From Cytophagales bacterium (GTDB lineage Bacteria; Pseudomonadota; Gammaproteobacteria; Burkholderiales; Burkholderiaceae_C): DNA of 64,000 nucleotides. The notes under the pieces were generated by a model. The model saw nothing but the letters and a program-made list of their open reading frames with translations. It had not been told where the DNA came from and did not search any database. The stretch lies in NCBI GenBank assembly GCA_030054145.1, contig JASGCK010000004.1, forward strand, positions 62,001-126,000, in the 5' to 3' direction. Each line of letters begins with the position of its first letter. Positions within the stretch are counted from its first letter, which is position 1. The translations under genes and the position numbers were made by a program. Shown one piece after another: positions 18,098-26,003 of this stretch.

Positions 18098-18942
18098 TGA
18101 ATTCTTTTTTTCAAACTAGAGCTAGCAAGTTGCTTGAGAGAACCCAACCCCACCAACGACCGCATTTGCGTAATCGCAATGGTATTCAATTGCACGAGGC
18201 GCTGGGTTTGTGGCAGGTTTTGATGAATCAGTACCGCGTTGATGCTCTCTAGGTTGGACAGCACGACCAATTGCTCTAAGGTTGCCTGATCGCGGATGTT
18301 GCCTTGCTCGCCCGCATTGGCCTGCCGCCACTGGGCTGCGGTAATGCCAAATAGCGCCACATTCAGTAGATCGGCTTCCGTGGCATAGATGGTGCTGGTT
18401 TGCCCTTTGGTTAATTGCTGGGGTATGAGTCGCTCTTTAATCGCGTCGGTGTGGATTTTGTAATTGACTTTGGACAAGATGCGCTGAAAACTCCACTCTA
18501 GTGCGGTAGTCCGTGACTCCTCGTCTTTGAGACGCTGAAACTCTTTGATGAGATAGAGTTTGAATTCTGGACTGAGCCACGAGCCAAACTCAAACGCGAT
18601 GTCTTTGTGCGCGTAAGTTCCGCCGTACCGCCCCGCTTTTGCTTCTAGGCCAATTGCTCCCGTTGCTTCAATCCATTTTTTAGCGGACAGGAAGAAGCTG
18701 TTGCGTCCCGCTTCGGTTTTAATTCCCTCGAATTCGGGGGAATTAGAATCAAATGCAGGGTTGTTAAGTTGCTCCCAAACACCCAAAAAAAGAACGGTGT
18801 CTTTGTTTTTGAGCCACTGCTCAATGAGTGCCGTGCCACCATCGAAGTGCTTCACCATATCGGTCAGCGAGATGTAGTCTTGGCTCTCTCTAGCGGAGAT
18901 GGTGACAGACGCGCCTTGCACGTTGATGATTCGATTTTTCAT
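18094..18942 (-). CDS. KilA-N domain DNA-binding protein
   Basis: About 282 residues with a KilA-N domain in the N-terminal ~115 residues (ISLTDMVKHF, then KKWIEATGAIGLEAKAGRYGG is read at about 68-90, and FEFGSWLSPEFKLYLIKEF). KilA-N is a nucleic-acid-binding fold found in phage and in accessory proteins of restriction loci. The C-terminal half is helical, with the motif FGITAAQWR. The ATG at 18942 overlaps the stop of the upstream helicase remnant (ATGA), so it is preferred over the ATG four codons earlier. Its stop overlaps the SIR2 start. Its function in such operons is not established; it may be a regulator or a specificity/sensor subunit. Confidence 0.8.
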   Translation of the reverse strand: MKNRIINVQGASVTISARESQDYISLTDMVKHFDGGTALIEQWLKNKDTVLFLGVWEQLNNPAFDSNSPEFEGIKTEAGRNSFFLSAKKWIEATGAIGLEAKAGRYGGTYAHKDIAFEFGSWLSPEFKLYLIKEFQRLKDEESRTTALEWSFQRILSKVNYKIHTDAIKERLIPQQLTKGQTSTIYATEADLLNVALFGITAAQWRQANAGEQGNIRDQATLEQLVVLSNLESINAVLIHQNLPQTQRLVQLNTIAITQMRSLVGLGSLKQLASSSLKKRIQ

Positions 18943-19538
18943 TGCAATTCCCATTCGCAGTGCAGGATGATGTGCTGGTTTCTCGTTTGTTTTAATTGTT
19001 GTTCCAGCTCGTCAATCAAGGTATCGCGCTTGCGCTGAATATCGTCTTGGCGGTCAAACAGTTCGCGGCGTTTTTTATCGCGTTGGTCTTCTAGGTCGCG
19101 CTGTTCTTTTTGTATGGTCAATTTTTCTGCCAAAGTAGCCGCACCTCTGCTTTTGGTACGGGCTTCGCGGATAGCGCGATCAAGCTCTTTAATCTCGCGC
19201 TCTAGACCCACTTTGAGGTCATCCGCCCATGCGTCTAGTTTTTCTGCTTCTTGCGAAAAGGCGCTGACGTTGCGCTCTTCTAGGCTTGCAACGATTTTGT
19301 TGTGTTGCCGCAAAATCTCAAGCTCTAGTTTGCCTGAGTCGGTTGCCTCAAGCTGTACTGTCTCCCATTTTCCGCAAGGCAAAGTCAGCAGTTTTTCGGT
19401 GATGTCCGCATCGTGAACTTGTCCGTCTAGCAAGGCCGTTGCCATTGCGTCCATAGAACTAGACGCGGCGCGGCGCGTGAGCTGATGAGCAAAAAAAGAG
19501 AGTTGGTGGGGACTGTAGATCAAGGGGGCTGCAATCAC
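18939..19538 (-). pseudogene. SNF2-type helicase remnant with large internal deletion
   Basis: The 199-residue frame joins two ends of a much longer family. Residues about 1-46 (IYSPHQLSFFAHQLTRR, then ALLDGQV) match the start of SNF2-like helicases found beside Mod methyltransferases. Residues ~50-199 match their C-terminal coiled-coil tail (AEKLDAWADDLK, RRELFDRQDDI) ending CEWELQ. The helicase core, with Walker A and DEAH-type motifs, is absent, yet the frame is open across the junction. From memory the intact proteins are around 900-1000 residues. The stop overlaps the KilA-N start by ATGA, as expected for the original operon. It could be expressed, but it cannot be a helicase. Confidence 0.72.
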
Positions 19539-19558
19539 AAAACAGATAGCCTATATTT

Positions 19559-19880
19559 TAGCGGTTGCCGCAGAACTAAGCCGCCCCCACACCCGCATTG
19601 CGCCCAAGCCGCGTCCCTTTTGCGCCTGGAAACAGCACATCCGCAAAGGCAAGCGCAACGCCGTCTCCCACGGCATCTGCCTTGAAACCCGCTTCAAATA
19701 TGGGCTGCGGACTAGTCACCTCCATCAATTCCCGCGTTTTAGCAAATGCAGCTTCTACGCCAAGCACGTGTATATCCACCAACGTGTCCGCGCCACTATG
19801 CCGTTTTGACATTTCTTCTCTCCTTTGGGGTTGATTAAAAACCTTTAAAGTAATCGACTGTCTATTTTTATGACTAGGTT
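19559..19880. repeat. Local repeat copy B (contains the 78-residue ORF)
   Basis: The longest version of a three-copy local repeat. It runs from TAGCGGTTGCCG (19559) to the end motif ATCGACTGTCTATTTTTATG, then GACTAGGTT (19853-19880). Parts 19590-19716 and 19853-19880 are shared with copies A and C; the segment between them carries the N-terminal half of the ORF only here, and A and C have a short dispersed repeat instead. No terminal inverted repeats or transposase are visible. Confidence 0.65.
19576..19812 (-). CDS. 78-residue hypothetical protein within repeat copy B
   Basis: A short gene with a good ribosome-binding site (AAAGGAGAG, 5-8 nt before the ATG at 19812). The product starts MSKRHSGADTLVDIHV, contains PQPIFEAGFKADA and FADVLFPGAKGT, and ends NAGVGAA. 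I do not recognise the family; there is no signal peptide, membrane span or known motif. Its C-terminal part recurs without a start codon in copies A and C, so B looks like the intact parent. The plus-strand frames over it are biased to Ser/Thr/Pro/Ala as expected for antisense shadows. Confidence 0.5.
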   Translation of the reverse strand: MSKRHSGADTLVDIHVLGVEAAFAKTRELMEVTSPQPIFEAGFKADAVGDGVALAFADVLFPGAKGTRLGRNAGVGAA

Positions 19881-19912
19881 CAAAATACCAGTGTGCAGTC
19901 ATACATCTAAAA

Positions 19913-20371
19913 ATGCATCCCAATCCCGCCTTATTCATCCTTGCGCCCAACGAAAGTTTTGATTTTGGAGAAATTACACCCGCTATGGCGCAAACGATGC
20001 GCAGACAGGCCGGAAAGATTCGGCTACAAACTGGCATTCAGCACTCCAACGGCACGGGGTTTGGGCTTTTGCATATCGAAGCCAATCACGGCAAGCAGAT
20101 TCGGGCGTTGGGATACGCGGATGTGCAAAGCTTTGTTTTTGACATTGCCAGCAACATTGCGCAGGTTTGGCAAAGCAAGGGCATTCAGTTATTGGTTAAT
20201 GCCAGCCGCAAGCCACGCGTGGTGATGTTTGTGCAATTAGAAGCCGTGGCGGGAGAAGATTTTTACCGTGTGAATACCGCGTTCCCTGTGCGACAGGCGG
20301 ACTATGAAGCGCGGCATGGCATGAAAAAACTTTGGGATGGGAGCGAACCCGCATCTATCGCCGCTGGATGA
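19913..20371 (+). CDS. Putative barnase/colicin-E5-like endoribonuclease domain protein
   Basis: A 152-residue protein. Its central part resembles the phage-associated Barnase-EndoU-ColicinE5/D-RelE-like nuclease (PBECR) group as I remember it: GKIRLQTG, GFGLLHIEANHGKQI, the VQSFVFDIASNI helix and FYRVNTAFPV near the C-terminus. The His in HIEANH is a likely active-site residue. In this group the domain often forms the C-terminus of large phage or integrative-element proteins, so this may be a detached fragment or a small toxin. No signal sequence and no obvious partner antitoxin are seen; the 78-residue gene is divergent to it. The start at 19913 has no clear ribosome-binding site. Confidence 0.5.
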   Translation: MHPNPALFILAPNESFDFGEITPAMAQTMRRQAGKIRLQTGIQHSNGTGFGLLHIEANHGKQIRALGYADVQSFVFDIASNIAQVWQSKGIQLLVNASRKPRVVMFVQLEAVAGEDFYRVNTAFPVRQADYEARHGMKKLWDGSEPASIAAG

Positions 20372-20528
20372 CGATCCTTATACGCTGCTGATAAACCTGA
20401 AATACATTCCAGTCAGGTCAGCACTAACGCTCAAGGCCAAAGCGAGGTTAATTTTAATCGTATCTTGAAGATTAAAACAGTGATGCCCGTCATCAAGTGG
20501 TATCACCATGAACACTGAAGCGTCCGCG
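20372..20528. other. Non-coding remnant between nuclease-like gene and repeat C
   Basis: This 157-nt stretch carries no supported gene. A minus-strand frame running from repeat copy C through it (to 20378) would add an unrelated tail to the repeat peptide and looks like a chance fusion. Together with copy C and the following terminator it makes a 376-nt gene-free gap up to the tRNA. Confidence 0.4.
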
Positions 20529-20679
20529 CCCGCAAAGGCAAGCGCACCGCCGCCTCCCAAGGCATCTGCCTTGAAACCCGCTTCAAATATGGGCTGCGGA
20601 CTAGTCACAACGGCTCAGGGCGAACGGGTTATGCAGAGAGTCCTTAAAGGAATCGACTGTCTATTTTTATGACTAGGTC
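20529..20679. repeat. Local repeat copy C
   Basis: Third and shortest copy of the local repeat. 20529-20605 matches the region coding KADALG and PQPIFEAGF on the minus strand. 20612-20645 is the short dispersed repeat GCTCAGGGCGAACGGGTTAT followed by GCAGAGAGTCCTTAA, and 20652-20679 is the end motif ATCGACTGTCTATTTTTATG plus GACTAGG. It has the same internal rearrangement as copy A, so A and C descend from one rearranged form. Copies A and C are about 5.8 kb apart, in the same orientation, and flank the whole island. Confidence 0.7.
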
Positions 20680-20695
20680 ATTTTGTTACTTGCAA

Positions 20696-20738
20696 CACAA
20701 AAACGGCTTCCAGTCAGTAAAGACTGGAAGCCGTTTTC
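20696..20738 (-). terminator. Intrinsic terminator after tRNA-Pro
   Basis: A perfect inverted repeat of about 16 bp with a 6-nt loop: arm AAAACGGCTTCCAGTC (20700-20715) and its complement at 20722-20737. Read on the minus strand it ends in a T run, so it would terminate the aceA/tRNA-Pro transcript. Because both arms end in A/T runs, it may work in both directions. Confidence 0.85.
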
Positions 20739-20747
20739 GTTATTCGA

Positions 20748-20824
20748 TGGTCGGAGTACAAGGATTCGAACCTTGGACCCCCTGGTCCCAAACCAGGTGC
20801 GCTACCAGACTGCGCCACACTCCG
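20748..20824 (-). tRNA. tRNA-Pro (anticodon TGG)
   Basis: A 77-nt cloverleaf on the minus strand. The acceptor arms CGGAGTG and TACTCCG pair, followed by discriminator A and an encoded CCA (20750-20748). The anticodon stem CCTGG/CCAGG encloses the loop TTTGGGA, giving TGG. The T arm carries GGTTCGAATCC. It lies 36 nt after aceA and before a strong terminator; its 3' end faces the accessory island. Confidence 0.96.
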
Positions 20825-20860
20825 ACAAGCCCGCGATTATAGCGCAGGCTTTCAACATTT

Positions 20861-22171
20861 TCAATGGAATTGTTCTTCTTCCGTTGAACCCGTCAAAGCC
20901 GTCAGCGATGATGCGCCGCCTTGAATCGCCATCGTCACTTCGTCAAAGTAACCCGTTCCCACTTCTTGTTGATGGCTGACGAATGTGTAACCACGCTCGC
21001 GCGCTGCAAATTCTGGCTCTTGAACTTTTTCGACATAAGCCGTCATGCCGCGTTTCACGTAGTCTTGGCTCAAGTCAAACATGTGGTACCACATATTGTG
21101 GATACCTGCCAAGGTGATGAATTGGTATTTGTAACCCATCGCGCCCAGTTCACGCTGGAATTTAGCGATGCTAGCGTCATCCAAGTTTTTCTTCCAGTTG
21201 AACGATGGCGAGCAGTTGTAGGCGAGCATCTTTCCTGGGTGAACTTTATGCACCGCATCGGCAAAGTCTTTGGCAAATTGGAGATCAGGCGTGCCTGTTT
21301 CGCACCACACCATATCGGCATATTCGGCATAAGCAATCGCGCGCGCAACGGCTTGGTCGAAGCCTTTACGAGTTTTGTAGAAGCCCTCTGGCGTGCGCTC
21401 GCCCGTGAGGAATGGCTTGTCGATTGGATCGTGATCGCTGGTCAGCAAGTCTGCTGCTTCCGCATCCGTACGGGCAATCACCAGCGTTGGCACGCCGCAA
21501 ACGTCAGCTGCAAAACGCGCTGCGATAAGCTTTTGCACCGATTCGTTCGTTGGCAACAGCACTTTGCCGCCCAAGTGTCCGCACTTTTTAGCGCTAGAGA
21601 GTTGATCTTCCCAGTGCACGCCACCTGCGCCTGCCTTGATGCAAGACTTCATGAGTTCAAACGCATTTAAAACACCACCAAAACCAGCTTCTGCGTCGGC
21701 CACGATAGGCGCGAAGTAGTCGATATAACCCTTGTCGCCAGGGCCTACGCCTTTGGACCATTGAATCTCATCGGCGCGGGTAAACGTGTTGTTGATGCGC
21801 TCCACAACTTTAGGCACCGAGTCCACTGGATACAGCGATTGATCGGGATACATCGCTGAGTATTCGTTGTTATCGGCCGCCACTTGCCAGCCAGACAGGT
21901 AAATCGCCTTTACGCCAGCCTTCACTTGCTGCATGGCTTGTCCACCTGTGAGTGCGCCTAGGCAATTGACGTAGGGCTCGGTATTGACCAAATCCCACAG
22001 TTTTTCTGCGCCGCGCTTTGCCAAGCTGTACTCCAGCGGATTGCTACCGCGCAAACGCACCACATCGGCTGCGCTGTAACCCCGCTTGATACCCTTCCAA
22101 CGTGGGTTGGTGTCCCAATCTTTTTGAATAGCGGCGATTTGCTCTTCGCGGCTGAGTGTTTTATTTGACAT
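20861..22171 (-). CDS. aceA: Isocitrate lyase
   Basis: First enzyme of the glyoxylate shunt, cleaving isocitrate into glyoxylate and succinate in the cytoplasm; about 436 residues, a typical bacterial length. The catalytic motif KKCGHLGGK, the WEDQ motif just before it, and [11 protein letters not shown] near residue 320 are all present. The ATG at 22171 is preferred, with AAGGAA 6 nt upstream; an ATG two codons earlier also opens the frame. It stands alone on the minus strand between a transporter and tRNA-Pro. It implies growth on acetate, fatty acids or other C2-yielding substrates; malate synthase is not in the window. Confidence 0.97.
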   Translation of the reverse strand: MSNKTLSREEQIAAIQKDWDTNPRWKGIKRGYSAADVVRLRGSNPLEYSLAKRGAEKLWDLVNTEPYVNCLGALTGGQAMQQVKAGVKAIYLSGWQVAADNNEYSAMYPDQSLYPVDSVPKVVERINNTFTRADEIQWSKGVGPGDKGYIDYFAPIVADAEAGFGGVLNAFELMKSCIKAGAGGVHWEDQLSSAKKCGHLGGKVLLPTNESVQKLIAARFAADVCGVPTLVIARTDAEAADLLTSDHDPIDKPFLTGERTPEGFYKTRKGFDQAVARAIAYAEYADMVWCETGTPDLQFAKDFADAVHKVHPGKMLAYNCSPSFNWKKNLDDASIAKFQRELGAMGYKYQFITLAGIHNMWYHMFDLSQDYVKRGMTAYVEKVQEPEFAARERGYTFVSHQQEVGTGYFDEVTMAIQGGASSLTALTGSTEEEQFH

Positions 22172-22311
22172 GGTCATTTCCTTCTGAGATGGCTGATTGA
22201 TGTGTTTTATGTCTTATATAAGATTAAAGACATTTGGCGATGATACCATGTTTTTTAAAATCGAGGCCCCCGGTTGGCGTACAAACCTTTGGGCGCTGGA
22301 TGATGAAGTTA

Positions 22312-23013
22312 TTAGGCAGCTACGCCAAATAGCGCACCCACTCCTGCGGTTACCGCCATAGCAAACGCCCCCCAGAGCGTGACACGTGCTGTAGAGAGCC
22401 AAACGGGTGCGTCCCCTGCATTGGCGGCGAGTACACCTAAAACGGCGAGAAAAACTAACGATCCTACGGCCACAACCCAAATCATGGGGACGGATGGCAG
22501 CACGGCAGCCGCAAGCAACGCGCAAACCAATGGCAACGCGGCTCCCAGCGCAAACGTCGCAGCTGAAGCCATGGCTGCTTGGACGGGTTTTGCGCTGAGC
22601 GTACTAGAAATCCCTAGTTCATCGCGCGCATGAGCGCCCAGCGCATCGTGCGCAGTGAGCTGTGTTGCTACTTCGTGTGCCAGCATTTCATCTAGTCCGC
22701 GTGCCACGTAAATCGCGGTTAATTCGGCGTGCTCGTGCTCGGGGTCTTCTGCCAATTCGCGCCGCTCTTTTGCTAAGTCAGCGCTCTCGGTATCGGCTTG
22801 CGAACTGACCGAGACGTACTCGCCTGCCGCCATCGACATCGCGCCCGCCACGAGGCTGGCAACGCCAGTCACCACAATCGTTTTGGTACTAGCGCCCGCA
22901 GCTGCAACGCCTAAGATGAGAGATGCCATTGTCACAATGCCATCGTTAGCCCCCAGCACCGCAGCGCGTAGCCAGCCGATACGGTGTGAGCGGTGGTTTT
23001 CGTGGTGTCGCAT
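22312..23013 (-). CDS. VIT1/CCC1-family iron/manganese transporter
   Basis: A 233-residue membrane protein of the vacuolar iron transporter family. It starts with GWLRAAVLGANDGIVTMASL, the diagnostic first span, and has about five hydrophobic segments: two near the N-terminus, then a charged cytoplasmic stretch (residues ~75-135) rich in Glu/Asp/His, then three. By family it moves Fe2+ or Mn2+ across the membrane, probably by proton exchange. Its ATG overlaps the ppa stop (TAATG), so the two genes are translated together. The 134 nt downstream up to aceA contain no gene. Confidence 0.85.
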   Translation of the reverse strand: MRHHENHRSHRIGWLRAAVLGANDGIVTMASLILGVAAAGASTKTIVVTGVASLVAGAMSMAAGEYVSVSSQADTESADLAKERRELAEDPEHEHAELTAIYVARGLDEMLAHEVATQLTAHDALGAHARDELGISSTLSAKPVQAAMASAATFALGAALPLVCALLAAAVLPSVPMIWVVAVGSLVFLAVLGVLAANAGDAPVWLSTARVTLWGAFAMAVTAGVGALFGVAA

Positions 23014-23549
23014 TAACCCTGCGTCGCTAGGTAATTAGCCATGCCCTCGCGCACTTCTTGCTTGGCGGCATCAGGACCCTTCCAACCTAAAACCTTGACC
23101 CACTTGCCCTCTTCCAAATCTTTGTAGTGCTCAAAAAAGTGTGCAATGGTTTTGAGGCGCAGTGGATTCATATCTTCAGGCTTTTGCCACTGGGTGTAGA
23201 GCGAGCATTTTTTATCAATGGGAACGGCTAGCACTTTTCCGTCAATGCCGGCCTCGTCTTCCATGTGCAAGATGCCGATGGGGCGGCAGGTCACAACCAC
23301 ACCTGGAATAAGCGGTACGGGCGTAATCACGAGCACGTCCACAGGGTCGCCATCGCCGCTCAGCGTTTTGGGTACGTAGCCATAGTTCGTTGGATAGTGC
23401 ATGGCGGTGCTCATAAAGCGATCCACAAAAATGGCGCCCGATTCTTTATCCACTTCGTACTTAACGGGGTCGGCATTCATCGGAATTTCGATCACAACAT
23501 TAAAGGTATCTGGGGCATTTTTGCCAGCGGTAACTTTGTCTAACGACAT
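23013..23549 (-). CDS. ppa: Soluble inorganic pyrophosphatase
   Basis: Family I pyrophosphatase of 178 residues that hydrolyses PPi to phosphate in the cytoplasm and so drives biosynthesis. Visible signatures: [19 protein letters not shown] at the N-terminus, the metal-binding stretch DGDPVDVLV, and [11 protein letters not shown] at the C-terminus. Length is as expected for bacterial PpaI. It is divergent from the membrane pyrophosphatase gene across a 241-nt gap and overlaps the VIT1-like gene. Confidence 0.96.
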   Translation of the reverse strand: MSLDKVTAGKNAPDTFNVVIEIPMNADPVKYEVDKESGAIFVDRFMSTAMHYPTNYGYVPKTLSGDGDPVDVLVITPVPLIPGVVVTCRPIGILHMEDEAGIDGKVLAVPIDKKCSLYTQWQKPEDMNPLRLKTIAHFFEHYKDLEEGKWVKVLGWKGPDAAKQEVREGMANYLATQG

Positions 23550-23790
23550 GGAGAAACTTTCCGTAAAAATCTAAGTAAAAACCCGAATTTTGAACTAAAT
23601 AACGGGGAAAACCCTGATTGTACTAAGGCTAACTGACGCGCTTTGTCAGCAAGATGTCACGCAATCTGAATTAGAGTCAAAGCGTTGGCCAATCGAACCT
23701 TGGTTTGAGGAAGCAACGAGAGCGGAGAGTCGTTCTCGACTTCTTGTCGATGCGCGATTTTCTACATTCGTTTACTTTTAGGAGATGGAT

Positions 23791-25944
23791 ATGTCTGGAA
23801 ATTCTGCGCTGTATTTGGCGCTGGTTTGTGGTCTGCTTGCCGTTGTATACGGCGTGTGGGCACGTGGGTGGATTTTGTCGCAAGACGCGGGCAATGCCCG
23901 AATGCAAGAGATTGCTGCTGCCATTCAAACGGGCGCAGCGGCTTATCTTGCACGTCAATACAAAACCATCACGATGGTGGGGGTTGTCCTCGCGATTTTG
24001 ATTGGCGTGTTCTTAGACAGCATGAGTGCTGTTGGCTTTGTGCTCGGTGCTGTGCTATCGGGTGCTTGCGGCTTTATTGGCATGAATGTGTCGGTTCGCG
24101 CGAACGTGCGAACCGCTCAAGCCGCAACGAAGGGAATTGGTCCCGCGCTTGATGTTGCCTTTCGCGGCGGCGCGATCACGGGTATGTTGGTCGTAGGCTT
24201 GGGGCTACTCGGTGTCACGGGTTTTTATATGTTCCTCTCAGGCGGCGGCGCAACAGGCGCAGCTAGCTTAAATCCCTTGATTGGATTTGCTTTTGGCTCG
24301 TCACTCATCTCCATTTTTGCGCGCCTCGGTGGCGGTATTTTTACCAAAGGCGCAGACGTTGGTGCTGACCTTGTAGGTAAAGTTGAAGCAGGCATTCCAG
24401 AAGACGACCCGCGCAACCCTGCGGTGATTGCCGATAACGTAGGCGACAACGTAGGTGACTGCGCAGGTATGGCGGCCGACCTCTTTGAGACCTATGCCGT
24501 CACCTTGATTGCCACTATGGTGCTAGGCGCACTCATGATGTCAAGCGCGGGCACTGGCGCGGTGATTTATCCGCTCGCGTTGGGCGCTGTATCCATTGTT
24601 GCCTCCATCATCGGTTGCTTCTTTGTCAAAGCAACGCCTGGCATGAAGAACGTGATGCCCGCGCTCTACAAAGGCTTAGCGGTGGCGGGCGTGCTCTCGT
24701 TAATCGCTTTTTACTTTGTGACGAAAGCCCTCATGCCAGACAATGCCAGCGCCTTATTTGGTGCTTGCGCAGTTGGTCTCGTGCTCACAGGCGCTTTGGT
24801 TTGGGTAACGGAATACTACACAGGCACGCAGTACGCGCCCGTGAAGCACATTGCAGAGGCATCCACCACAGGTCACGGCACCAACATCATTGCAGGTCTG
24901 GGTGTGTCGATGCGCTCTACCGCATGGCCTGTGCTCTTGGTTTGTTTGGCGATCTTTTGCTCGTTCAAATTAGCGGGTCTTTACGGCATTGCGATTGCCG
25001 CAACCTCCATGCTCAGCATGGCGGGTATTGTGGTGGCACTTGATGCCTATGGCCCTATTACCGACAACGCAGGCGGCATTGCCGAAATGGCGGAATTGCC
25101 CGCTTCGGTTCGCGCCGTGACTGATCCACTGGACGCTGTGGGAAACACCACCAAGGCGGTCACCAAGGGCTACGCCATTGGTTCTGCGGGCTTGGCAGCA
25201 CTGGTGCTGTTTGCCGATTACACGCACAAGTTAGAGGCCTACGGCAACGCGATCACGTTTGATTTATCTAATCCAATGGTCATTATTGGCCTCTTCATTG
25301 GCGGCATGATTCCTTATCTCTTTGGTGCGATGGCGATGGAGGCCGTGGGACGCGCTGCGGGCGCGGTGGTGGTGGAAGTGCGCCGTCAATTCCGCGATAT
25401 CAAAGGCATCATGGACGGCTCTGGCAAACCCGAGTACGACACCGCAGTTGATATGCTGACAACGGCTGCGATTAAAGAGATGATGATTCCATCGCTCCTG
25501 CCTGTCGTTGTGCCCATTTTGGTTGGTTTGGTACTGGGCCCCGCAGCGCTGGGTGGACTCTTAATGGGCACGATCGTCACGGGACTCTTTGTTGCGATTT
25601 CCATGTGTACGGGCGGCGGCGCTTGGGATAACGCCAAAAAGTACATCGAAGACGGGCACTTTGGTGGCAAAGGCTCTGAGACGCACAAGGCAGCCGTCAC
25701 AGGCGATACGGTGGGCGATCCGTACAAAGATACGGCAGGTCCAGCGGTTAATCCACTGATCAAAATTATCAACATTGTGGCGCTACTCATCGTGCCGCTG
25801 ATGATGCAAATTCATGGTAGCAAGCCTGCGGCTATGCCTGCTCAAATGAAGTCACCCGCAGCAGCCATGAGTGCGCCTGCTACAGAGCAAGCTGCGCCAG
25901 CTCCCGCCGCACTAAGCAGCGCACCTGCCGCTGACAAAAAATAA
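23791..25944 (+). CDS. hppA: K+-independent proton-pumping pyrophosphatase
   Basis: Membrane pyrophosphatase of about 717 residues with ~16 membrane spans; it couples PPi hydrolysis to proton export. The substrate site [15 protein letters not shown] and the metal-binding [13 protein letters not shown] are intact, and a second set of Asp-rich motifs occurs near [12 protein letters not shown]. The motif [10 protein letters not shown] has Lys where K+-dependent enzymes have Ala, pointing to the K+-independent H+ type. The C-terminal ~40 residues are a low-complexity Ala/Pro/Met tail. The ATG at 23791 has GGAG 6 nt upstream; one two codons earlier abuts the Shine-Dalgarno. A terminator follows at 25971. 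Confidence 0.95.
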   Translation: MSGNSALYLALVCGLLAVVYGVWARGWILSQDAGNARMQEIAAAIQTGAAAYLARQYKTITMVGVVLAILIGVFLDSMSAVGFVLGAVLSGACGFIGMNVSVRANVRTAQAATKGIGPALDVAFRGGAITGMLVVGLGLLGVTGFYMFLSGGGATGAASLNPLIGFAFGSSLISIFARLGGGIFTKGADVGADLVGKVEAGIPEDDPRNPAVIADNVGDNVGDCAGMAADLFETYAVTLIATMVLGALMMSSAGTGAVIYPLALGAVSIVASIIGCFFVKATPGMKNVMPALYKGLAVAGVLSLIAFYFVTKALMPDNASALFGACAVGLVLTGALVWVTEYYTGTQYAPVKHIAEASTTGHGTNIIAGLGVSMRSTAWPVLLVCLAIFCSFKLAGLYGIAIAATSMLSMAGIVVALDAYGPITDNAGGIAEMAELPASVRAVTDPLDAVGNTTKAVTKGYAIGSAGLAALVLFADYTHKLEAYGNAITFDLSNPMVIIGLFIGGMIPYLFGAMAMEAVGRAAGAVVVEVRRQFRDIKGIMDGSGKPEYDTAVDMLTTAAIKEMMIPSLLPVVVPILVGLVLGPAALGGLLMGTIVTGLFVAISMCTGGGAWDNAKKYIEDGHFGGKGSETHKAAVTGDTVGDPYKDTAGPAVNPLIKIINIVALLIVPLMMQIHGSKPAAMPAQMKSPAAAMSAPATEQAAPAPAALSSAPAADKK

Positions 25945-25970
25945 TTGAGCCATCGCTAGATCGCTAGGCG

Positions 25971-25998
25971 AAAAAGTCCACTTCGGTGGACTTTTTTT
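25971..25998. terminator. Bidirectional terminator between hppA and soxB
   Basis: AAAAAGTCCAC-TTCG-GTGGACTTTTTTT: an 11-12 bp stem with a TTCG tetraloop and T runs on both strands. It separates the convergent hppA and sox transcripts. Confidence 0.9.
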
Positions 25999-26003
25999 AT
26001 GCC

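Noticed and set aside
19485..19834. Plus-strand ORFs across repeat B
   Set aside because: They lack ribosome-binding sites and show the Ser/Thr/Pro/Ala bias of antisense frames; the minus-strand gene has a proper start.
14616..20747. Prophage or integrative element inserted at tRNA-Pro
   Set aside because: The island faces the 3' end of the tRNA gene, but I see no integrase, no phage structural genes and no second copy of the tRNA 3' end at the left border near 14.6 kb.
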